Source: Paracentrotus lividus (lineage: Eukaryota > Echinodermata > Echinoidea > Camarodonta > Echinidae). Taken from it: DNA of 64,000 bases. The stretch spans positions 25,510,739 through 25,574,738 of the forward strand of contig CALNVZ010003434.1 of the NCBI GenBank assembly GCA_940671915.1, given 5' to 3'. The stretch's first letter is position 1; each line of letters starts with the position of its first letter. The notes below the pieces were generated by a model that worked only from the letters and a program-made list of their open reading frames with translations, searched no databases and was not told where the DNA came from. Positions 47,335-57,678 of this stretch are shown here, piece after piece. The translations under genes and the position numbers were made by a program.

Positions 47335-47699
47335 TATGTATAGCATGTACATGTATATTCTCTATATCATTATATCAATCAATATATTTCCCATCTCTTT
47401 CTACCTCTCTTCTGTCCATAATGTCCTCTATTTCTCTCTCCCCCTCTATTGGTCTCTCATTTATCTCATTTATTTTTATTTGTCTTAAAAAACGCCTCTG
47501 TCTCTGATATTCTACTTTACGCCATTTCGCCATTGTTGACTATTACTCGGTTTATTCTATCCGTGGGCGTACGTAGGCCTATGTGACTTCGAGGCTAGTA
47601 GAGCCGGTGACCCAAATGCTTTTGTACGGTAATAAATGGGATTGAACCTGAAGGTGTAGGGAAAGCAACAAAAAAAAAAAAAAAGAATTAATTAAAAAG

Positions 47700-48195
47700 C
47701 AGTATCTACGTTGCAATCCCCACGATTGTATCATAATTATGAATAAGAAACAAAAACTGGTACGTGTGCGCGCTGAGATGTGAAACATCTAACTATTCAG
47801 ATCATGAATAAGAACAATAAACTAGCATGGACGCACTCTGAGATGTGATACTGCGCAACTATTCAGATCACGAATAAGAAACACAGAATGGTATGGATGC
47901 ACTCAGAGATGTGAGATCTGCAAATATTCAGATCATGACTCAGAAACAAAAAACTTGTATGGACACACTCTGAGATATGAGACATGCAACTATTTAGAGC
48001 ACGAATGAGAAGCAAAAACTTATATGGACACACTCTGAGAAATGAGACATGCAACTATTTAGAGCACGAATGAGAAACTAAAACTTGTATGGACGCACTC
48101 TCACTTATAAGACATGCAACTGTTCAGAGCATGAATGAGAAACAAAAACTGGTATGGATGCACTCTGAGATGTGAGACATGCAACTATTTAGAGC
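47700..48195. repeat. Minisatellite, about 65-70 bp unit, unit 2
   Basis: Seven or so units of the same repeat as 21640-21885, with more copies and less divergence between neighbours. Copy number has changed since the duplication. Confidence 0.85.
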
Positions 48196-48283
48196 ATCCT
48201 ATAATTGGGGGACGACCTGATTATAATGATGATGCGGTAGGAACCGGTTTGCTTTCTTGGGGGATAAAACAAATATACCAGTG

Positions 48284-48399
48284 CCCTGTACCATAAAAGA
48301 TACGATCGATCTTACGATTGATATTAATCGTAAGTCTATGGTAAACTTTGTATTATAGTTTCAATTGATTGGTCGTATTTTTTTTTTCATGTTACAGGG
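48284..48399. mobile_element. Small MITE with CCCTGTA ends
   Basis: Ends CCCTGTACCATAAAA and the reverse of CCCTGTAACATGAAA, with a palindromic CGATCTTACGATTGAT core. It ends beside the minisatellite flank of unit 2. Confidence 0.6.
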
Positions 48400-49084
48400 A
48401 ATAGAGTGATTATTTCATGAAGAAGGGATGCTCAATCCTGATTGAAAGAGGAAGGGAATGCATTGGGGAAACTGCCTCGTCCCGAAAAAAAGAGGTCGAG
48501 TGGCGTGCTCCATCAAGATCATGGAAAATCCATAGAAATTGTGTTAGAAATTACTAGTTACCAGGATACGGTACTCATTATCAAAAAATTGAATTAACAT
48601 GTACCACGCTACAAAAGGGCATACTGATAAAAAGTGATAGTATTTATTATATTCAAAGATATTTCATTTTTATTTATTGATTGTACATATTCCCATCTAT
48701 TACACAATGTTCCATTAGAAATAGATATTTTCTCAATAGTTTATTACATCCATCTCGGACTGATGAAACAAATTTTACAGTCTAAAATAATATCGCAATC
48801 TGAAACTACATTTCAATATTTTGTTTCCTGTATAATATCTCTGAAGAAGATATAAAGAGTAGCTCATATTAAGGGGAAAACATAAACATTTCTTTAGAAG
48901 GTGCCTTTTGGCCGCATGCGGTGTAACATGATGAAATATAAGGAAATTGACAAAAAAAAAAATAAGAAAGGTTAAATAAAATATAGACACAAATGTATCA
49001 TGTATAACGACCAACTAGTATAATATACAGTATTTATTTTACCAAACAGGTAGTTATTGGTGTGAACTTTTATTTACTGCTGTG

Positions 49085-49250
49085 GCAATGGCGGATCCAG
49101 GAATTGAAAATGTGGAAACTTTTGAAAGATTTCCAATTTTCAACACGTGCAGTCAATTCAATTCAATTTTTCCCCCATTTCCAATAAAAGAATACAAATC
49201 ATTGAGTTGTTTTCTAAATATAGGGGGGCGCGTCCCCTGAGCCCCTGTCT
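49085..49250. mobile_element. hAT-like MITE relative
   Basis: Begins AATGGCGGATCCAGGAATTG and carries GGGGGCGCGTCCCCTGAGC. In unit 1 the GGGCGCGTCCCCTGAGC block with GCATCCGCCACT survives at 30418-30460. Confidence 0.55.
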
Positions 49251-50689
49251 AAACAGCCAAAGTTTTGAATCCCTCATATCATCTACTTATTGTCACGTAA
49301 TTGATTTTTTTTAAAAATTTAATTTTGATTTTTTTTTTTTTAATTTTAATTTTTATTATTATTATTTTTTTTTTTTTTACCTCGGAGGCAAATATTTGTA
49401 TCATTTACCACATATTTCTTTTCCATAATCCCTTTTCCATTAATCACCTTTGACGAAATTCTTTATTAGGGATTCTGTGGATTCAGTCATGAAATCATCT
49501 TCACAGATAATGGCATCACTAAAATAAGGAATTAATAACTTTCCCAATGGTATGAGAATCAAGAAAATTAAGAACACTAAGCGCTTAGAAACATTAAGGT
49601 GGATAAATTGTATCAAGTGCTATATAAATGTTAATTTTATTACTATTATTATTGATGATTGAAAGGCACACAAAAGGTAATTGGTGCTCACAATTCTTTG
49701 CAAACTATAGAATATGAATCATTTATCGGCTGAAATTTAATCATATTTCCGAAACTGAGCAATACAATTACCTCAAACCTTAATTATTTTACTTTCGTTA
49801 ACTCGCACAGCGTATGAAAGGTGTTATGACAAATATTACTCTATTAAAAGCATATTATATACCTGTAAAACATCAACTGTAAAGAGCAATGAATAATTAT
49901 TATAAAAAAGTAATAAAAAAAATAAATAATTGAGGTAATACAGTAATACACTTTCTTTCTCAATTATATACAAATATAATATGAACTTAATGTAATTAAA
50001 ATGTATCATATAGACCATATATTACAATCCGTTTATATAAATGACTATTAATGTCTGTAATTTATCACACAAACACACTAACACACATTAGAACTCATTA
50101 TTCACACATTATTTGTTTTAACAATGCAAATTTACCACCTTGCAAAACACACAAAAACGAACAGTTTCAAAATCATCTTGGTAGACATGGAAAAACATAA
50201 AAATCATTTTAAAGCAAATTAGGTCTGTAATTTATCACACAAACACAACAACACTTAAGAATTCGCACACATTGTTTGTTTTTATAATGCCAAATTACTA
50301 ACTTGCAAAACACACAAAAACAGTTTCAAATTAATCTTTGGTAAACATGACAAAATCTATTTTTTTTTTTCAAAACAAATGAATAAAACATTGAAATCAG
50401 CCGATTCTCATAATATCTGAATATAGTAAACCTACTGCATGCACGTGAGCATAACGACTATGAGTATAGAAAGAACCGTTTATTAATACATATCGCACCT
50501 CACATTTTCGTCAAATTTGTCGATTTTGATTACCATGATATTGCTCAATTTTAATCGTCTGTTTATTCGTATAATTATGTAACTATGATGAATGGGAGAC
50601 AAAGCCCGATGTGTTATTTTACTGAGTCAGTGTACTGACCACACTACGCTTTATTTATTTATTTATTTTTTAAAATTTATAAACGTTTT

Positions 50690-51320
50690 ATTAATCAAGG
50701 GTAAAATGCCATTTGGTCTAAACCCACTTTGACTAATGCCCGTTTTGTCTAATTACCATTAGGTCCAATAAAAATTTCGCCTATTTAGGCCTAGTACCTT
50801 TTTGTTTGATGTCCATTTCATCTAATTCGACCTGGTCTAACATCACTTGGTCAGTTCCTGTAACATACTGTTAATCAAATATTCAATTGGAAAGTAGACG
50901 GAAAAGCAATGACACCACAAGGTAATTGGAATAATTTGCAATTGTACCAAGTGACAATTAGACAAAGTATTATGAGGCCAATTGAAGATGCTAGTACTTG
51001 AAGTTCGTATGTTACATTTTGGCCCTCTGTTACATTTATGTAACAATGTGTCGTGTTCATCCAAGCGTAAAGACATACCACACAAAAATGGTACCAAAAG
51101 ATGCGGGAGGAGTTACTCTTTCGGAATATGTAAAGTAAGTGAAGATGCTAGTACTAGATGTTCGTATGTTACATTTTTACCCTCTGTTTCTCAAAACTGA
51201 TTTGATGTAACATAGGAACTTCTAGTACTAGCATTTTCAATTGTAAATTAGACCAGATTGTAAGTAGAGCAAATGGGTTTAGCCCAAACAGTATTAGACA
51301 ATCAGAGAATTGGACCAACT
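50690..51320. repeat. Degenerate GTCTAATTACCATT word repeat, unit 2
   Basis: Same words as 31800-32200. It is interrupted by the MITE at 50980-51242, and words after the MITE run in the opposite sense. Confidence 0.7.
50980..51242. mobile_element. Second copy of the AATTGAAGATGC MITE
   Basis: 263 bp, same termini and same extra internal terminus as the copy at 2046-2307, with the unique core reversed. The matching position in unit 1 (about 32.1 kb) lacks it, so it arrived after the duplication. Confidence 0.8.
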
Positions 51321-51332
51321 GCTATTAGACCT

Positions 51333-51490
51333 GTGCACTGTAACATAAACAGTTGTCATAAACTGCAAATCGATAGCAGCCAATCAGGATACTTGTTGCA
51401 TGGACTGCTTGAGTAAAAGTCCTACTGTGAACCAATCAGAATGATTGTTTAAAATTTGCAGTTGATAGTAACTCTTTATGTTACAGGGCG
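51333..51490. mobile_element. Small MITE with CTGTAACATAAA ends
   Basis: CACTGTAACATAAACAGTT and the reverse of CCCTGTAACATAAAGAGTT are inverted ends extending through AACTGCAAAT. It resembles 48284-48399. Confidence 0.7.
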
Positions 51491-51584
51491 CAAGTGAATA
51501 TAAACCTCATTAGGTGGTGGCAGCGGAGGGATATCATGTTCAGTGTATTTCAGTGGAAGTGGGTATGGATCATTGGACTTCATT

Positions 51585-51778
51585 CACTCTCAGAAAAAAA
51601 AAAGGTTCCAATGAACACATTTATTTTGCCACAATAGCAGCACTATTTTGGGTACCTATTAACACCTTTTGTGTGCTTACCAACACCCTTTCTTGTGTTG
51701 AAAGTTGCTAATGGGCACTAGAAATGTGCTGCTATTGTGGCAAAAAAGGTATTGAATTGATTTTTTTTTAAAAGAATG
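51585..51778. mobile_element. CACTCTAA-ended MITE, unit 2
   Basis: Counterpart of 32278-32504, about 33 bp shorter. CCACAATAGCAGCAC and GTGCTGCTATTGTGG are preserved. Confidence 0.7.
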
Positions 51779-52002
51779 TTCGGGTCCATGATATTTGCGC
51801 CTACGAAAATTGTTGTTGTTGATTTTAGTTTTTAATGGCGCTGCACACTAATCAAGAGACGAACTTCAACCATGGACTTAACAGTAAAACCCCAACCCTA
51901 AGCCTAAACCTACATGTTATTTGAAACAAACCACATAGAAATTATCGTCGGAACAGAATGTCGTGTGATCCATGTTTCGCCACAATTTTTTTTTTGTGGA
52001 GG

Positions 52003-52232
52003 TCATGGCTGAGTTTCCTCTGTAGAAGGAGCCATAGGAGTGTTTGAAGCAGAAGCACTACTGGAAGTCATTGTAGTAAGGGCAATAGCCTGTCCCGACG
52101 GACTTGGTGTAACGCCTGTCTTGGACTGACTGCACGTGTAACATACAGCTATGAAGGCAACCAGTGTCAGCAAGGATAACGAAACACCAACGAATGCCAT
52201 GGTCCCCACGACACGTGGAGATACGTTAGGGG
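52003..52232 (-). CDS. SRCR-domain receptor gene, last exon: transmembrane segment and cytoplasmic tail
   Basis: Minus-strand exon after the acceptor TTTTCTATCCAG, ending at TGA (52005-52003). It encodes about 76 residues: a short stalk (APNVSPR), a hydrophobic segment of roughly 23 residues (from VVGTMAFVG to AVCY), then a 42-residue serine/threonine-rich tail starting TCSQSKTGV and ending PSTEETQP. No ITAM- or ITIM-type tyrosine motif is seen in the tail. The exon enters in phase 1, compatible with the SRCR exon 1.3 kb upstream, so the protein is a type-I, single-pass SRCR receptor. A mutated copy of this exon lies at 32745-32963 in duplication unit 1. The link to the SRCR exons rests on proximity, strand and phase, not on transcript evidence. 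Confidence 0.75.
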
Positions 52233-52511
52233 CTGGATAGAAAATGGAATGAAGAAGTGAAAGTAAAAATGACATTACCATACCGTTCTCTATTAAAACG
52301 GTGATACCGTACAATAGCCGGTATTCTCGAAGGGTGACTATAGTTATAGGCTTACTAAATACGTTAGTCACCGTTCGAGAATACGTGTTTTTTCGTGTGT
52401 ATTTTTTTAAAGGCCTATGCTATGGAAATCCTACGTCACAAATTGAACTCCTTGCGGATTCTGCAGAAGCAGGGCAACTTCAAAGAGAAATATATATTTA
52501 AAAAAAAAAAC

Positions 52512-52677
52512 TCTGCCGTGGTGGATCCAGGATTTGAAAAAGCTAGAGGGGGAGCCAGGCCCGATAAAGGGGTGAGCCGCCGAATTTTTCCGATTTTAAC
52601 ATGTGTAGTTTTCAAATTATAGAAGGGCGCACGTCCCCTAGCTGTGCCTTCACATGGATCCGCCATTGTCATGGTTT
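52512..52677. mobile_element. hAT-like MITE, unit 2
   Basis: Counterpart of 33160-33300. It lies upstream of the SRCR anchor exon, inside the intron to the membrane-proximal SRCR exon, and carries the GGGCGCACGTCCCC block common to the family. Confidence 0.6.
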
Positions 52678-52803
52678 GCTGTCTTGTATGTATGCTTGTA
52701 TGTATGCTTGTAAGGAAGTGAATTTTGTCTATTTTATTTGAATTAGTTGCCTTAATGCGTTGAACTCGATTGCAAATATAGTGGCGTATTTTTTCTTAAA
52801 TTA

Positions 52804-53555
52804 AGTTCAAAGTAATTACAACGTCACCAAATTATTGTTGTTAATTTTTAACAGTATATAGAATATATGAATGAATTAGTGTAAACAATTTACAGCTATA
52901 AACTTTTCTGTATTAATAACAATGATACAAGCGGGAAACGTGTTTGTACAGTGCATCCCAAATTAAAGTAAACCTATGTGTCATTAATTTTATTTCATAA
53001 CCAAGATAACAAAGAGTAACTCATATACTATGCAGTGATACCGCACTTGTGCTGTCTCGGGAGACTGAGCAATTGAGTTTTTAGAAATATAATATATATA
53101 ATATATATATGATTTGTAATGCGCCAAATCCACTCTGTGGAGTGCTCAAGTTTGTACCAAGATTTGACAGAAGCGACCCTGGCCTTCTGAACATTCATTC
53201 ATTGGTTTAGGAAAACCTCCCAGAATCTATTCATAGACTATTAAAGTACAAGGGTTGCTTTTTCCCAAGCTTGGTACAAGTCAATTTTGACACTTATTTT
53301 TTAAAGCCCAAGCCCTTAGTCATCCGTCACACCACCTTTATAAATCTGGTATCATTGAACAGAGTATACTCTTTAACATGAAATAAATTTTAATCTCACA
53401 GATGCTAAACGATTTTAATATGAGGCTCTGAAAGTTGCGTCTAGTTTTTTTTTCTGGGACGCACTGTAGTATGAAGATTAATCACAACTCGGTAGTGTTT
53501 GGTAATTCCTTAAACCCGAAAATGCAGACTTCCTTCTGCCACTTTTTAGACTAAC
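52804..53555. other. Intron of the SRCR gene, no exon seen
   Basis: Lies beyond the edge of duplication similarity, between the anchor exon and the membrane-proximal SRCR exon. AT-rich, no coding signal. Confidence 0.5.
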
Positions 53556-53873
53556 CATTGCATCTCACTCCTGCGTCTTCACTGTGATCACAATTATGTC
53601 CCCATCCGTTCCTACTGCAATCAGACAAACTGGATTCACTTCCAGTGCAAGCCACATCATCCAGGTGTATAGGAATAAGACCAGCATATCCGTATGTTCC
53701 TCCAGCTCTTGCGTTGTCAACAGAATATCCCAGCTGCCGGCAAACAACCCTAGCGTCATCGTTGTCCCATTCGTCGTCGCAGACTGTTCCCCATTCGCCA
53801 TCGTGGAAGATCTCAACCCGACCTTGGTCGGGAGTCGATCCATCAACAAGGCGAACATCGCCCTCTACGATAG
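53556..53873 (-). CDS. SRCR-domain receptor gene, third group-A SRCR exon (membrane-proximal)
   Basis: A 318-bp phase 1-1 exon with acceptor TTTGTTTAG and a weaker donor GTTAGT. The domain starts [18 protein letters not shown] and contains [57 protein letters not shown]: a near-consensus group-A SRCR domain with six cysteines. It is the last domain before the membrane-anchor exon at 52003-52232, with which it splices in frame (phase 1). The 5.97-kb intron on its 5' side carries the nested F1 transposon complex. Reading the frame upstream without splicing gives a spurious leader, so the acceptor, not the upstream ATG, sets the exon start. Confidence 0.9.
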
Positions 53874-55007
53874 CTAAACAAACGTAAAGCAGGGTCATAA
53901 TATTAAGAATAGCACAAGATGTTTTTGACCTTGTTAATATTAAGACCAAGGTATTTTGATCATTCTCTGATACCCTTTCTTGCGTAACAAGTTGTCATAT
54001 CTGACTTGTCAGATAAAACGTGCAACAAGTCTTTTGATGAAACGCCCCCACCCCCGATGTAACCTCCCAAATTACTCCGACCCCACCGTATTTTGCGCTA
54101 CAGTAGTGAGCTTTCGCTGGACTACGGGGAGCTTATCTAGAACGTTAGCATAAAAGAGGGCACTATTTTCAAAATGCCTGCAAATCCTCGTTTTCTATCT
54201 TCTTCAATAACTTTGAATAAAAGTTTCCAATGGTAACCGCACATGTTCCCTTTGGCTTGTGATATATTGTAACGTCTATTGTTGCAATACGAATTCAATC
54301 AAAAGGCTACTTTACTGGGGATACCTAGTTCTTTCTTTTTTTTTCATACCAAGGTTTTATTGTGTCAAATGCGTCTATGCGTATAACAGCTGACCTAAAA
54401 CATTGCTGATATGAAAAGAAATAACCTACCGCCCTGCCATTATGATTAGTCAACTCAAAGTATGCTTCTTTTATGTTTTAGCAAAGGGGGAAATGCCTGT
54501 ATACATTTCTATCAAAGCGCTCGCTTATTGGCTTATAACTGACTCTCCGCTGAGAACCTATAGGGGAGACCGGGGACAAATGTAACACGGGGCAATTATA
54601 ACAGAGGCTCCCATTCCTAGCAGAAACACGCTGTAAAGTTAAAATTTGTAGAGAACATGCGCATTTAATCGCTCCACATGCTGTATGAGTGTTAGCAGAT
54701 TTAACGGTTCGTGGAACTTTCTACAGCGGAAAAACCGTTTTTTGATCATAAAAGTAATATTTCACATTACCCATTGTTTTTCTTCTGGACAAATATGTGG
54801 ATGAGCTACGGCTGTCATTTTTGTATATTTAGAAATTATGTTCTTAGGCCATATTTTGCTAAAGTTTCAACGACGAATACCAAAGCTAAGATCGAAAAAA
54901 ATCTCTCCAAATATGGTCACCTCTGCCAGGGGCAATTGTAACAAGCTGTTACAATTGCCCCTGTTTCTGTTAAAGTAACTCCCGTAGGAACTCGGTAAAG
55001 CAGATTT

Positions 55008-56828
55008 GTGATGCGTCACGTCGAAAGGAGAGACTACTCGCGATTTTTGAAATCCATTTTATATGATATTATTGATCCCTGATTCATTGCCTTGAATTTG
55101 ATATATAACCCGACTGTAAAGAGTAAATAGAAGTGGAGATATTAGCCTCTGAACGCCGAGGAGAATTGTGCTCTTGCGAAATCAAAATCAAGAGAAAAAC
55201 GTCTGCGAAGTTTGACTTTCCGTTTGACTCCGAGCGCCAGCAAATAAACCATTTTGTCACCGCTCTTACTCACCGAAATGCCCTAGCAACCACTTGTTTA
55301 AAAGGTGAACGATTGACCAATGAGAGGAGGCTGCATTCAGGTATTCGGAACAATACTTCGTCCGTCGCATTGGTCGAGGCAAACGCACAAGCGATGTTGT
55401 CTAAATAACATTACCATTTCTATCAAAAAAGAAACTAAATTTGGTTAGTTGTTTATATATCTTCGTCAAATAATTAAAAACGTCATGCTCTTTCTAATTG
55501 TTTTAAGAAAAGTTCCGCTCTTTTAAAAAAAGTGTTTACAATCCTGGCGTAATAGTTAGAACAAAACTATATTTAAAAACCTTTGGGCGGGGGGGTGGTT
55601 TATTGCCGATGTTTGGTGCGTTCTATTGGAATGTCAAATCGCGTGTATCTCCTTATTCATTATGAAGCGAGTCATCTTTGATCTAACTCGTTCGAGAAAT
55701 CTCGATACCATATAAGGTCATAGGTAGACAAATTATTCTCTCGTACAGGGTGCTTATGCATTTTGGTTTATATTCTTTGAATAATATATGATAGAGATAA
55801 GCTCAAAATGTTTTTAATAAATATTTGCGCCTCATGAAGTTAGAATTTTCTCGATCACTTTCGAGTGGCGTAGGTTAGCCTAAGACAATGAAAATAAAAA
55901 CGTAAATGATTTGCCTCGTTCTCGTCTTTATATTGATAAACTTGTACCAAGTAATAAGACGATATTAATAATTTTTTAGGAAATAGATTATTTTAAGAGT
56001 AAATCGTCGTATTTTGTTTCGTCGTGTTTCGTAAAATCGCTACTTTCTTACACGTTACTTTGGCATTAAAACCTAAAATTATCTTGAAGTCAGAAAGTAT
56101 TATCACGTCAACCTCATTTTGGATGCTCTATGTTTCCCTGGACTCGTGAAGGCCAAATTTTTGGTTTATAGGAATTCCCTTACTTTACACAGACAACAGA
56201 TATCGCGGCCATTAAATAAAAATGCTGAAATGAACTTCATTTGGGTCCAGATAGTAGTCACCGCAATAATAAGTTTTTCCCCAGCATAACCCCCCTCTCC
56301 CCACCCATTTGTTAGATTTGACATTTCGTTTTGCGTGGCTTCGTATCCCGGTGAAACAATGCTTTATTCACACGCAGCCGTTGTGCAATCGGCACGCAAA
56401 AATTCTGATTGTGCAAGCTAAAGAGAGTTAGAGTCTCGCTGTTCTTCGTCACAAAAAACGAAACCACAAATCAGTTGAAATCACAACATCACATGAAAAG
56501 CCATGCGTTGACTTAGGCGGAGCTAAAGCGCGAATGAGGAAGGAAAGAGCGTGGACTTCGCTTGTTTAGGTCGGCGTGGAAATACCCAGGAATGAATATT
56601 ATTGAGACCGAAAACAAAACAACTCGCCCGAAGGATAGAACTGTGCTTTTTTACCACTTTCCCGTTACCATTTTCACTCATTTTTTTAACAGAGCAAAGA
56701 TGAAGCATGGTAGAACCAGAAAATCACACAAAAAAATTTCCTCAAAATTTGACTTTTTTTTATTAGTTTGTCGATTTACTCGGATCTTTGATCTGCGACT
56801 TCTCTCTCATTTCGACAAGACGTATCAC
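55008..56828. mobile_element. 1,821-bp DNA transposon nested in F1 copy 2
   Basis: Ends GTGATGCGTCACGTCGAAAG and the reverse of GTGATACGTCTTGTCGAAAT, similar for about 28 bp. ATTT flanks both sides (55004-55007, 56829-56832). F1 copy 1 has the empty site near 28365 with one ATTT (reverse strand). Short frames at 55133-55408 and 56562-56858 match nothing I recognise. Four-base duplications are known for Sola and Chapaev groups; superfamily not assigned. Confidence 0.9.
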
Positions 56829-56867
56829 ATTTCCGCTGAATCAACACCAAGCTATTAAATAACCAAT

Positions 56868-57046
56868 CAGGGGCCGCGGAGCGTTTTTGGAAGTGGAGGG
56901 GCTGAGCGGCAAGTGGGAGGGGAGTGGGGGGAGGGGGGGGGGGGGGGGGGGGGGGGCTGAACAGACTAAAAATCACAAATGTATGGTCATTTTTCCGTTT
57001 TTGTACACGTTCGCTGACGAAGCCCTCCCAGGCTCCGTGGCCCCTG
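56868..57046. mobile_element. E2-family repeat in F1 copy 2
   Basis: Begins CAGGGGCCGCGGAGCG and ends GGCTCCGTGGCCCCTG. A run of about 25 G residues near 56931-56956 makes it longer than the copy at 28169-28324. Confidence 0.7.
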
Positions 57047-57422
57047 GAAATTACATAGAAAACATTACAATTGTCCCGGAATTTGTTGCTTCCTGTAAAC
57101 ATAATTAAAACATAATCAGAAACCTCTGAACCATGGAGCTAGTATTAGAGACGTCTCCGAGACGTCTCCAAGACGTATCCGCGACAATTTATAAAAAAAA
57201 TCCGTCTCCGAAATTCAGGAGACGTCTCGGAGACGTCTCTAATACTATTTATCCGTCGCGGAGACAAGATTTCTATTTTGTCGTGGATACGTCTCCGCGA
57301 AGTGAGATAGCACCCTTAGCTCAAGCATCATAACTTCAGAACTTTGAATGTATTTTCAATTATAATGCTTTACAAAAACAAAAGGTTACAACATCTATAA
57401 CCTCAGACATGAAAATTAAGGT

Positions 57423-57678
57423 GGTATCTCACTTCGCGGAGACGTCTCCACGACAGAATAGAAATTTCGTCTCCGCGATGGATAAATAATATTAGAGACG
57501 TATCCGAGACGTCTCGGAGACGTCTCCTGAATCTCGGAGACGGAATTTTTTCATAAATTGTGGCGGAGACGTCTCGGAGACGTCTCCGCGATATTGGAGA
57601 CGTTTTAATACATTCTGTCCGTCGCGAAAACAAAATTTTCTATTCTATCGCGGAGACGTCTCCGCAAAGTGAGATACC
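57423..57678. mobile_element. GGTATCTCAC MITE in F1 copy 2
   Basis: Same element and length as 27546-27801, in reverse relative to the window. It entered F1 before the two F1 copies separated. A related half-element lies at about 57140-57316. Confidence 0.85.

Larger units (their letters stand above)
33980..52803. repeat. Segmental duplication, unit 2
   Basis: Direct, same-orientation copy of unit 1. It holds GPCR gene B and the intact SRCR membrane-anchor exon, and continues without a break into the SRCR ectodomain exons. Unit 2 therefore looks like the complete parent arrangement at its high-coordinate end, and unit 1 the truncated copy. Insertions specific to unit 2 are at 34194, 36390, 37881, 42783, 43134, 46373 and 50980. 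Confidence 0.85.

Noticed and set aside
53565-53887. Plus- and minus-strand alternative frames over the SRCR exon
   Set aside because: Shadows; only the frame at 53556-53873 on the minus strand has the six cysteines and splice sites.
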